This document shows, in pieces, positions 52,801 through 63,960 of a stretch of DNA of 64,000 nucleotides. Origin of the DNA: Hetaerina americana (taxonomy: Eukaryota; Arthropoda; Insecta; Odonata; Calopterygidae); contig JAKTNV010000643.1 of assembly GCA_022747635.1 (NCBI GenBank), positions 24,443 to 88,442 of the forward strand, given 5' to 3'. A program made the position numbers and the translations under genes. Each line of letters starts with the position of its first letter. The stretch's first letter is position 1. Below the pieces are notes generated by a model. The model was not told where the DNA came from. It was given only the letters and a program-made list of their open reading frames with translations, and ran no database searches.

Positions 52801-53598
52801 ATTTTTGTTTGATTTGTGTCGAGTGAGATTTTCACCTAGATCCCCAAAGGGGGGGGTATTGGCACTTTTCATGGAAAAATGTGAAAAATTAAAATTTCTA
52901 AAAATGAAAAAAATGCCTTCTATACACCTCAAACATTCACTCTTTTAACAGAAGATTTCTGTTTTTCGCAATATTTCTTGAAATTTGGGCTCTTTTAGTA
53001 ACGTTAACACTTCCGCGGAAGCATCTTTTATGCTCATTTCTTGTCTTTCAGGATTTATTCTGGGTTTTATTTTGTTTATTTGATGAAAATGAACAACAAT
53101 ACACACCATGGAAACATTTTTTTTTGATTTGTTGCGAGTGAGATTTTCACCTAGAACCCAAAGGGTGGGTATTGGCACTTTTCCTGGAAAAATGTGAAAA
53201 ATTAAAATTTCTAAAAATGAAAAAAATGCCTTCTATACACCTCAAACATTCACTCTTTTAACAGAAGATTGCTGTTTTTCGCAATATTTTTTGAAATTTG
53301 GGCTCTTTTAGCAACGTTAACACTAGCGCTGAAGCATCTTTTATGCTCATTTCTTGTCTTTCCGGATTTATTCTGGGTTTTATTTTGTTTATTTGATGAA
53401 AATGAACACAATACACACCATGGAAACATTTTTGTTTGATTTGTGTCGAGTGAGATTTTCACCTAGAACCCAAAGGGGGGGGGAACCCAAAGGGGGGGGT
53501 ATTGGCACTTTTCATGGAAAAATGTGAAACATTAAAATTTCTAAAAATGAAAAAAATGCCTTCTATACACCTCAAACATTCACTCTTTTAACAGAAGA
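49808..53598 (+). repeat. 17-monomer (5.36-kb) higher-order unit, first part of copy A (12 monomers)
   Basis: Phase points are 49808, 50140, 50452, 50763, 51074, 51388, 51701, 52014, 52328, 52641, 52956 and 53269. The segment matches 55166-58957 with an offset of 5358 bp at both ends. It begins and ends with double-G N6 monomers. In the middle the copies differ: here 51388 starts as a second M1, and S (51701) and an N4-type copy (52014) are separate monomers. The P monomer at 52956 carries the palindrome CTTCCGCGGAAG. Between 49.8 and 51.0 kb many single-base losses occur that the second copy lacks. Confidence 0.9.
53010..53021. repeat. 12-bp perfect palindrome CTTCCGCGGAAG in a P monomer
   Basis: Most monomers have CTTGCGCTGAAG here, an imperfect palindrome with two mismatched pairs. 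In this monomer two substitutions (G to C and T to G) repair both mismatches and give a perfect 12-bp palindrome. Identical copies occur at 58368-58379 and 63415-63426. All three share the flanking variants ATATTTCTTG and AGTAACG, so they descend from one event. Confidence 0.92.
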
Positions 53599-55165
53599 TT
53601 GCTGTTTTTCGCAATATTTTTTGAAATTTGGGCTCTTTTAGCAACGTTAACACTTGCGCTGAAGCATCTTTTATGCTCATTTCTTGTCTTTCAGGATTTA
53701 TTCTGGGCTTTATTTTGTTTATTTGATGAAAATGAACAACAATACACACCATGGAAACATTTTTGTTTGATTTGTGTCGAGTGAGATTTTCACCTAGAAC
53801 CCAAAGGGGGGGGTATTGGCACTTTTCATGTAAATATGTGAAAAATTAAAATTTCTAAAAATGAAAAAAATGCCTTCTATACACCTCAAACATTCACTCT
53901 TTTAACAGAAGATTGCTGTTTTTCGCAATATTTTTTGAAATTTGGGCTCTTTTAGCAACGTTAACCCTAGCCCTGAAGCATCTTTTATGCTCATTTCTTG
54001 TCTTTCCGGATTTATTCTGGGTTTTATTTTGTTTATTTGATGAAAATGAACAACAATACACACCATGGAAACATTTTTGTTTGATTTGTGTCGAGTGAGA
54101 TTTTCACCTAGAACCCAAAGGGGGGGGTATTGGCACTTTTCATGGAAAAATGTGAAAAATTAAAATTTCTAAAAATGAAAAAAATGCCTTCTATACACCT
54201 CAAACATTCACTCTAAAAAGAAGATTGCTGCTTTTCGCAATATTTTTTGAAATTTGGGCTCTTTTAGCAACGTTAACACTTGCGCTGAAGCATCTTTTAT
54301 GCTAATTTCTTGCCTTTCCGGATTTATTCTTGGTTTTATTTTGTTTATTTGATGAAAATGAACAACAAAACACACCATGGAAACATTTTTGTTTGATTTG
54401 TGTCGAGTGAGATTTTCACCTAGAACCCAAAAGGGGGGGTATTGGCACTTTTCATGGAAAAATGTGAAAAATTAAAATTTCTAAAAATGAAAAAAATGCC
54501 TTCTATACACCTCAAACATTCACTCTTTTAACAGAAGATTGCTGTTTTTCGCAATATTTTTTGAAATTTGGGCTCTTTTAGTAACGTTAACACTTGCGCT
54601 GAAGCATCTTTTATGCTCATTTCTTGTCTTTCAGGATTTATTCTGGGTTTTATTTTGTTTATTTGATGAAAATGACCAACAATACACACCATGGAAACAG
54701 TTTTGTTTGATTTGGGTCGAGTGAGATTTTCACCTAGAACCCAAAGGGGGGGGTATTGGCACTTTTCATGGAAAAATGTGAAAAATTAAAATTTCTAAAA
54801 ATAAAATAAATGCCTTCTATACACCTCAAACAATCACTCTAAAACAGAAGTTAGTGGTTTTTTTCGCAATATTTTTTGAAATTTTCGCTCTTTTAGCAAC
54901 GTTAACACTTGCGCTGAAGAATCTTTTATGCTCATTTCTTGTCTTTCAGGATTTATTCTTGGTTTTATTTTGTTTATTTGATGAAAATGAACAACAATAC
55001 ACACCATGGAAACATTTTTGTTTGATTTGTGTCGAGTGAGATTTTCACCTAGAACCCAAAGGGAGGGTATTGGCACTTTTCATGGAAAAATGAAAAAAAT
55101 AAAAATTTCTAAAAATGAAATAAATGCCTTCTAAACACCTCAAACATTCACTCTAAAACAGAAGA
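53599..55165 (+). repeat. Five monomers completing the 17-monomer unit
   Basis: Phase points are 53599 (M6), 53913 (M7 with CCCTAGCCC), 54225, 54539 and 54854. The 53599-53913 pair matches 48244-48558 and 55498-55812. The 54854 copy is unusually divergent at its head: GAAGTTAGTGG replaces GAAGATTGTTG and ATTTTCGCTC replaces ATTTGGGCTC. It is followed by AAATAAAAATTTC and CTAAACACC. This small cluster of private changes suggests the stretch has escaped homogenisation. Confidence 0.87.
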
Positions 55166-58100
55166 TTGCTGTTTTTCGCAATATTTTTTTAAATTTGGGC
55201 TCTTTTCGCAACGTTAACACTAGCGCTGAAGCATCTTTTATGCTCATTTCTTGTCTTTCCGGATTTATTCTGGGTTTTATTTTGTTTATTTGATGAAAAT
55301 GAACAACAATACACACCATGGAAACATTTTTGTTTGATTTGTGTCGAGTGAGATTTTCACCTAGAACCCAAAGGGGGGGGGGAACCCAAAGGGGGGGGTA
55401 TTGGCACTTTTCATGGAAAAATGTGAAACATTAAAATTTCTAAAAATGAAAAAAATGCCTTCTATACACCTCAAACATTCACTCTTTTAACAGAAGATTG
55501 CTGTTTTTCGCAATATTTTTTGAAATTTGGGCTCTTTTAGCAACGTTAACACTTGCGCTGAAGCATCTTTTATGCTCATTTCTTGTCTTTCAGGATTTAT
55601 TCTGGGCTTTATTTTGTTTATTTGATGAAAATGAACAACAATACACACCATGGAAACATTTTTGTTTGATTTGTGTCGAGTGAGATTTTCACCTAGAACC
55701 CAAAGGGGGGGGTATTGGCACTTTTCATGTAAAAATGTGAAAAATTAAAATTTCTAAAAATGAAAAAAATGCCTTCTATACACCTCAAACATTCACTCTT
55801 TTAACAGAAGATTGCTGTTTTTCGCAATATTTTTTGAAATTTGGGCTCTTTTAGCAACGTTAACCCTAGCCCTGAAGCATCTTTTATGCTCATTTCTTGT
55901 CTTTCCGGATTTATTCTGGGTTTTATTTTGTTTATTTGATGAAAATGAACAACAATACACACCATGGAAACATTTTTGTGTTATTTGTGTCGAGTGAGAT
56001 TTTCACCTAGAACCCAAAGGGGTGGGTATTGGCACTTTTCATGGAAAAATGAGAAAAATTAAAATTTCTAAAAATAAAATAAATGCCTTCAATACACTTC
56101 AAACATTCACTTTAAAACAGAAGATTGCTGTTTTTCGCAATATTTTTTGAAATTTGGGCTCTTTTAGCAACGTTAACACTTGCGCTGAAGCATCTTTTAT
56201 GCTCATTTCTTGTCTTTCAGGATTTATTCTGGGTTTTATTTTGTTTATTTGATGAAAATGAACAACAATACACACCATGGAAACAGTTTTGTTTGATTTG
56301 TGTCGAGTGAGATTTTCACCTAGAACCCAAAGGGGGGGGTATTGGCACTTTTCATGGAAAAATGTAAAAAATTAAAATTTCTAAAAATAAAATAAATGCC
56401 TTCAATACACTTCAAACATCCACTCTATTAACAGAAGATTGGTGTTTTTCGCAATATTTTTTGAAATTTGGGCTCTTTTAGCAACGTTAACACTAGCGCT
56501 GAAGCATCTTTTATGCTCATTTCTTGTCTTTCAGGATTCATTCTGGGTTTTATTTCGTTTATTTCATGAAAATGAACAACAATACACACCATGGAAACAT
56601 TTTTGTTTGATTTGTGTCTAGTGAGATTTTCACCTAGAACCCAAAGGTATTGGCACTTTTCATGGAAAAATTTGAAAAATTAAAATTTCTAAAAATAAAA
56701 TAAATGCCTTCTATACACCTCAAACAATCACTCTTAAACAGAAGATTGTTGTTTTTCGCAATTTTTTTTTAAATTTGGGATCTTTTAGCAACGTTAACAC
56801 TTGCGCTGAAGCATCTTTTATGCTCATTTCTTGTTTTTCAGGATTTATTCTGGGTTTTATTTTGTTTATTTGATGAAAATGAACAACAATACACACAATG
56901 GAAACATTTTTGTTTGATTTGTGTCGAGTGAGATTTTCACCTAGATCCCCAAAGGGGGGGGTATTGGCACTTTTCATGGAAAAATGTGAAAAATTAAATT
57001 TCTAAAAATGAAAAAAATGCCTTTTATACACCTCAAACATTCACTCTTTTAACAGAAGATTGCTGTTTTTCGCAATATTTTTTGAAATTTGGGCTCTTTT
57101 AGCAACGTTAACCCTAGCGCTGAAGCATCTTTTATGCTCATTTCTTGTCTTTTCGGATTTATTCTGGGTTTTATTTTGTTTATTTGATGAAAAGAACAAC
57201 GATACACACCATGGAAACATTTTTTTTTTTATTTGTTGCGAGTGAGATTTTCACCTAGAACCCAAAGGGTGGGTATTGGCACTTTTCCTGGAAAAATGTG
57301 AAAAATTAAAATTTCTAAAAATGAAAAAAATGCCTTCTATACACCTCAAACATTCACTCTTTTAACAGAAGATTGCTGTTTTTCGCAATATTTTTTGAAA
57401 TTTGGGCTCTCTCAGCAACGTTAAGACTTGCGCTGAAGCATCTTTTATGCTCATTTCTTGTCTTTCAGGATTTATTCTGGGTTTTATTTTGTTTATTTGA
57501 TGAAAATGAACAACAATACACACCATGGAAACATTTTTGTTTGATTTCTGTCGAGCGAGATTTTCACCTAGAACCCAAAGGGGGGGTATTGGCACTTTTC
57601 ATGGAAAAATGTGAAAAATTAAAATTTCTAAAAATGAAAAAAATGCCTTCTATACACCTCAAACATTCCCTCTTTTAACAGAAGGTTGCTGTTTTTCGCA
57701 ATATTTTTTGAAATTTGGGCTCTTTTAGTAACGTTAACACTTGCGCTGAAGCATCTTTTATGCTCATTTCTTGTCTTTCAGGATTTATTCTGGGTTTTAT
57801 TTTGTTTATTTGATGAAAATGAACAACAATACACACCATGGAAACATTTTTGTTTGATTTCTGTCGAGTGAGATTTTCACCTAGAACCCAAAGGGGGGGG
57901 TATTGGCACTTTTCATGGAAAAATGTGAAAAATTAAAATTTCTAAAAATAAAATAAATGCCTTCTATACACCTCAAACAATCACTCTAAAACAGAAGATT
58001 GTTGTTTTTCGCAATATTTTTTTAAATTTGGGCTCTTTTAGCAACGTTAACACTTGCGCTGAAGCATCTTTTATGCTCATTTCTTGTTTTTCAGGATTTA

Positions 58101-58957
58101 TTCTGGGTTTTATTTTGTTTATTTGATGAAAATGAACAACAATACACACAATGGAAACATTTTTGTTTGATTTGTGTCGAGTGAGATTTTCACCTAGATC
58201 CCCAAAGGGGGGGGTATTGGCACTTTTCATGGAAAAATGTGAAAAATTAAAATTTCTAAAAATGAAAAAAATGCCTTCTATACACCTCAAACATTCACTC
58301 TTTTAACAGAAGATTTCTGTTTTTCGCAATATTTCTTGAAATTTGGGCTCTTTTAGTAACGTTAACACTTCCGCGGAAGCATCTTTTATGCTCATTTCTT
58401 GTCTTTCAGGATTTATTCTGGGTTTTATTTTGTTTATTTGATGAAAATGAACAACAATACACACCATGGAAACATTTTTTTTTGATTTGTTGCGAGTGAG
58501 ATTTTCACCTAGAACCCAAAGGGTGGGTATTGGCACTTTTCCTGGAAAAATGTGAAAAATTAAAATTTCTAAAAATGAAAAAAATGCCTTCTATACACCT
58601 CAAACATTCACTCTTTTAACAGAAGATTGCTGTTTTTCGCAATATTTTTTGAAATTTGGGCTCTTTTAGCAACGTTAACACTAGCGCTGAAGCATCTTTT
58701 ATGCTCATTTCTTGTCTTTCCGGATTTATTCTGGGTTTTATTTTGTTTATTTGATGAAAATGAACAACAATACACACCATGGAAACATTTTTGTTTGATT
58801 TGTGTCGAGTGAGATTTTCACCTAGAACCCAAAGGGGGGGGGAACCCAAAGGGGGGGGTATTGGCACTTTTCATGGAAAAATGTGAAAAATTAAAATTTT
58901 TAAAAATGAAAAAAATGCCTTTTATACACCTCAAACATTCACTCTTTTAACAGAAGA
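55166..58957 (+). repeat. 17-monomer (5.36-kb) higher-order unit, copy B (12 monomers)
   Basis: Phase points are 55166, 55498, 55812, 56125, 56439, 56746, 57060, 57373, 57686, 57999, 58314 and 58627. It has the same number of monomers and almost the same length as 49808-53598. However, an M2 copy (56746) is present that copy A lacks, while 57373 fuses an S head (CTCTCAGC, AAGACTTG) to the tail of copy A's next monomer (TTTCTGTCGAGCGAG). The P monomer (58314) and the closing double-G N6 monomer (58627) are retained. Confidence 0.9.
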
Positions 58958-61900
58958 TTGCTGTTTTTCGCAATATTTTTTTGAAATTTGGGCTCTTTTA
59001 GTAACGTTAACACTTGCGCTGAAGCATCTTTTATGCTCATTTCTTGTCTTTCAGGATTTATTCTTGGTTTTATTTTGTTCATTTGATGAAAATGAACAAC
59101 AATACACACCATGGAAACATTTTTTTTTGATTTCTTTCGAGCGAGATTTTCACCTAGAACCCAAAGGGAGGGGTATTGGCACTTTTAATGGAAAAATGTG
59201 AAAAATTAAAATTTCTAAAAATGAAAAAAATGCCTTCTATACACCTCAAACATTCACTCTTTTAACAGAAAATTGCTGTTTTTCGCAATATTTTTTGAAA
59301 TTTGGGCTCTTTTAGTATAGTTAACACTTGCGCTGAAGCATCTTTTATGCTCATTTCTTGTCTTTCAGGATTTATTCTGGGTTTTATTTTGTTTATTTGA
59401 TGAAAATGAACAACAATACACACCATGGAAACATTTTTGTTTGATTTGGTTCGAGTGAGATTTTCACCTAGAACCCAAAGGAGGGGGTATTGGCACTTTT
59501 CATGGAAAAATGTGAAAAATTAAAATTTCTAAAAATAAAATAAATGCCTTCTATACACCTCAAACAATCACTCTAAAACAGAAGATTGTTGTTTTTTGAA
59601 ATTTGGGCTCTTTTAGCAACGTAAACACTTGCGCTGAAGCATCTTTTATGCTCATTTCTTGTCTTTCATGATTTATTCTGGGTTTTATTTTGTTTATTTG
59701 ATGAAAATGAACAACAATACACAGCATGGAAACATTTTTGTTTGATTTGTGTCGAGTGAGATTTTCACCTAGAACCCAAAGGGGGGGGTATTGGCACTTT
59801 TCATGTAAAAATGTGAAAAATTAAAATTTCTAAAAATGAAAAAAAACGCCTTCTAAACACCTCAGACATTCACTCTTTTAACAGAAGATTGCTGTTTTTC
59901 GCAATATTTTTTGAAATTTGGGCTCTTTTACCAACGTTAACCCTAGCGCTGAAGCATCTAAAATGCTCATTTCTTGTCTTTCCGGATTTATTCTGGGTTT
60001 TATTTTGTTTATTTGATGAAAATGAACAACAATACACACCATGGAAACATTTTTGTTTGATTTGTGTCGAGTGAGATTTTCACCTAGAACCCAAAGGGGG
60101 GGGTATTGGCACTTTTCATGGAAAAATGTGAAAAATTAAAATTTCCAAAAATGAAAAAAATGCCCTCTATACACCTCAAACATTCACTCTAAAACAGAAG
60201 ATTCCTGTTTTTCGCAATATGTTTTGAAATTTGGGCTCTTTTAGCAACGATAACACTTGCGCTGAAGCATCTTTTATGCTCATTTCTTGTCTTTCCGGAT
60301 TTATTCTGGGTTTTATTTCGTTTATTTGATGAAAATGAACAACAATATACGCCATGGAAACATTTTTGTTTGATTTGTGTCGAGTGAGATTTTCACCTAG
60401 AACCCAAAGGGGGGGTATTGGCACTTTTCATGGAAAAATGTGAAAAATTAAAATTTCTAAAAATGAAAAAAATGCCTTCTATACACCTCAAACATTCACT
60501 CTTTAACAGAAGATTGCTGTTTTTCGCAATATTTTTTGAAATTTGGGCTCTTTTAGTAACGTTAACACTTGCGCTGAAGCATCTTTTATGTTCATTTCTT
60601 GTCTTTCAGGATTTATTCTTGGTTTTATGTTGTTTATTTGATGAAAATGAACAACAATACACACCATGGAAACATTTTTGTTTGATTTCTGTCGAGCGAG
60701 ATTTTCACCTAGAACCCAAAGGGGGGGGGATTGGCACTTTTCATGGAAAAATGTGAAAAATTAAATTTTCTAAAAATGAAAAAAATGCCTTCTATACACC
60801 TCAAACATTCACTCTTTAACAGAAGATTGCTGTTTTTCGCAATATTTTTTGAAATTTGGGCTCTTTTAGTAACGTTAACACTTGCGCTGAAGCATCTTTT
60901 ATGCTCATTTCTTGTCTTTCAGGATTTATTCTGGGTTTTATTTTGTTTATTTGATGAAAATGAACAACAATACACACCATGGAAACATTTTTGTTTGATT
61001 TGTGTCGAGTGAGATTTTCACCTAGAACCCAAAGGGGGGGGTATTGGCACTTTTCATGTAAAAATGTGAAAAATTAAAATTTCTAAAAATGAAAAAAATG
61101 CCTTCTATACACCTCAAACATTCACTCTTTTAACAGAAGATTGCTGTTTTTCGCAATATTTTTTGAAATTTGGGCTCTTTTAACAACGTTAACCCTAGCG
61201 CTGAAGCATCTTTTATTCTCATTTCTTGTCTTTCCGGATTTATTCTGGGTTTTATTTTGTTTATTTGATGAAAATGAACAACAATACACACCATGGAAAC
61301 ATTTTTGTTTGATTTGTGTCGAGTGAGATTTTCACCTAGAACCCAAAGGGGGGGGTATTGGCACTTTTCATGGAAAAATGTGAAAAATTAAAATTTCTAA
61401 AAATGAAAAAAATGCCTTCTATACACCTCAAACATTCACTCTTTTAACAGAAAATTGCTGTTTTTCGCAATATTTTTTGAAATTTGGGCTCTTTTAGTAT
61501 AGTTAACACTTGCGCTGAAGCATCTTTTATGCTCATTTCTTGTCTTTCAGGATTTATTCTTGGTTTTATTTTGTTTATTTGATGAAAATGAACAACAATA
61601 CACACCATGGAAACATTTTTGTTTGATTTGTGTCGAGTGGGATTTTCACCTAGAAGCAAAAGGAGGGGGGGCAATGTATTGGCACTTTTCATGGAAAAAT
61701 GTGAAAAATTAAAATTTCTAAAAATAAAATAAATGCCTTCTATACACCTCAAACAATCACTCTAAAACAGAAGATTGTTGTTTTTCGCATTATATTTTGA
61801 AATTTGGGCTCTTTTAGCAACGTTAACACTTGCGCTGAAGCATCTTTTATGCTCATTTCTTGTCTTTCAGGATTTATTCTGGGTTTTATTTTGTTTATTT

Positions 61901-63360
61901 GATGAAAATGAACAACAATACACACCATGGAAACATTTTTGTTTGATTTCTGTCGAGTGAGATTTTCACCTAGAACCCAAAGGGGGGGGTATTGGCACTT
62001 TTCATGGAAAAATGTAAAAAATTAAAATTTCTAAAAATAAAATAAATGCCTTCTATACACCTCAAACAATCACTCTAAAACAGAAGATTGTTGTTTTTCG
62101 CATAATTTTTTGAAATTTGGGCTCTTTTAGCAACGTTAACACTTGCGCTGAAGCATCTTTTATGCTCATTTCTTGTTTTTCAGGATTTATTCTGGGTTTT
62201 ATTTTGTTTATTTGATGAAAATGAACAACAATACACACAATGGAAACATTTTTTTTTATTTGTTGCGAGTGAGATTTTCACCTAGAACCCTAAGGGTGGG
62301 TATTGGCACTTTTCATGGAAAAATGTGAAAAATTAAAATTTCTAAAAAGGAAAAAAATGCCTTCTATACACCTCAAACATTCACTCTTTTAACAGAAGAT
62401 TGCTGTTTTTCGCAATATTTTTTGAAATTTGGGCTCTTTTAGCAACGTTAACACTAGCGCTGAAGCATCTTTTATGCTCATTTCTTGTCTTTCCGGATTT
62501 ATTCTGGGTTTTATTTTGTTTATTTGATGAAAATGAACAACAATACACACCATGGAAACATTTTTGTTTGATTTGTGTCGAGTGAGATTTTCACCTAGAA
62601 CCCAAAGGGGGGGGGGAACCCAAAGGGGGGGGTATTGGCACTTTTCATGGAAAAATGTGAAACATTAAAATTTCTAAAAATGAAAAAAATGCCTTCTATA
62701 CACCTCAAACATTCACTCTTTTAACAGAAGATTGCTGTTTTTCGCAATATTTTTTGAAATTTGGGCTCTTTTAGCAACGTTAACACTTGCGCTGAAGCAT
62801 CTTTTATGCTCATTTCTTGTCTTTCAGGATTTATTCTGGGCTTTATTTTGTTTATTTGATGAAAATGAACAACAATACACACCATGGAAACATTTTTGTT
62901 TGATTTGTGTCGAGTGAGATTTTCACCTAGAACCCAAAGGGGGGGGTATTGGCACTTTTCATGTAAAAATGTGAAAAATTAAAATTTCTAAAAATGAAAA
63001 AAATGCCTTCTATACACCTTAAACATTCACTCTTTTAACAGAAGATTGGTGTTTTTCGCAATATTTTTTGAAATTTGGGCTATTTTAGCAACGTTAACAC
63101 TAGCGCTGAAGCATCTTTTATGCTCATTTCTTGTCTTTCAGGATTTATTCTGGGTTTTATTTTGTTTATTTGATGAAAATGAACAACAATACACACAATG
63201 GAAACATTTTTGTTTGATTTGTGTCGAGTGAGATTTTCACCTAGATCCCCAAAGGGGGGGGTATTGGCACTTTTCATGGAAAAATGTGAAAAATTAAAAT
63301 TTCTAAAAATGAAAAAAATGCCTTCTATACACCTCAAACATTCACTCTTTTAACAGAAGA
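58958..63360 (+). repeat. Divergent terminal block of 14 monomers
   Basis: Phase points are 58958, 59273, 59586, 59889, 60202, 60514, 60827, 61141, 61455, 61775, 62088, 62400, 62732 and 63046. Private changes are more frequent than to the left: GAAAATTGCTG with AGTATAGTTAAC (59273 and 61455, 2182 bp apart), a 12-bp loss at about 59596, CATCTAAAATGC at about 59957, ATTCCTG at 60202, and a scrambled G site (AGAAGCAAAAGGAGG) at about 61655. Double-G N6 (62400) and M6 (62732) repeat the pair seen at 55166-55811. Confidence 0.88.
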
Positions 63361-63960
63361 TTGCTGTTTTTCGCAATATTTCTTGAAATTTGGGCTCTTT
63401 TAGTAACGTTAACACTTCCGCGGAAGCATCTTTTATGCTCATTTCTTGTCTTTCAGGATTTATTCTGGGTTTTATTTTGTTTATTTGATGAAAATGAACA
63501 ACAATACACACCATGGAAACATTTTTGTTTGATTTGTGTCGAGTGAGATTTTCACCTAGAACCCAAAGGGGGGGGGAACCCAAAGGGGGGGGTATTGGCA
63601 CTTTTCATGGAAAAATGTGAAAAATTAAAATTTCTAAAAATGAAAAAAATGCCTTTTATACACCTCAAACATTCACTCTTTTAACAGAAGATTGCTGTTT
63701 TTTCGCAATATTTTTTTGAAATTTGGGCTCTTTTAGTAACGTTAACACTTGCGCTGAAGCATCTTTTATGCTCATTTCTTGTCTTTCAGGATTTATTCTT
63801 GGTTTTATTTTGTTCATTTGATGAAAATGAACAACAATACACACTATGGAAAACATTGTTTTTTGATTTCTTCGAGCGAGATTTTCACCTAGAACCCAAA
63901 GGGAGGGGTATTGGCACTTTTCATGGAAAAATGTGAATGAAAGTTAAAATTTATAAAATG
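63361..63960 (+). repeat. Last monomer and degenerate terminal monomer at the array edge
   Basis: Phase points are 63361 and 63692. The first fuses a P-type head (ATATTTCTTG, CCGCGG palindrome at 63415-63426) to an N6 double-G tail. The last resembles 58958 (ATTCTTGG, TTGTTCATTTG, GAGCGAG, GGGAGGGG) with extra changes: ACACTATGG, GAAAACATTG and TTTCTTCGAG. From about 63937 the usual GTGAAAAATTAAAATTTC becomes GTGAATGAAAGTTAAAATTT. Similarity fades by about 63960, before the expected GCCTTC and the next phase point. Confidence 0.85.

Larger units (their letters stand above)
1..63960 (+). repeat. Satellite DNA array, ~314-bp monomer, about 204 head-to-tail copies
   Basis: The same roughly 314-bp sequence recurs without interruption and always in the same orientation. 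Landmarks in nearly every copy, in order, are CAGAAGATTG, a T-rich stretch, AACGTTAAC, GCGCTGAAGC, AGCAT-CTTTT-ATGCT, CCATGG, GAGTGAGATTTTCACCTAG, a poly-G tract after AACCCAAA, CACTTTTCATGG, AAAATTTCTAAAAA and GCCTTC. Phase points run from 293 to 63692 with mean spacing 313.9 bp. Spacings cluster at 306-309, 311-317, 320-323 and 330-332 bp, differing chiefly in the poly-G site. Copies are closely similar and fall into recurring subtypes arranged in higher-order units. No gene, tRNA, rRNA or transposon interrupts the array. Satellite arrays of this form are typical of eukaryotic heterochromatin; whether this one is centromeric is not shown by the sequence. Confidence 0.98.

Noticed and set aside
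1..63960. CRISPR array
   Set aside because: The repeat is about 314 bp with no unique spacers, and copies abut directly.
1..63960. Tandem transposon, LTR or rDNA spacer repeats
   Set aside because: No reverse transcriptase, transposase, terminal inverted repeats, primer-binding site, rRNA sequence or target-site duplication was seen. Derivation from such an element in the past cannot be excluded.
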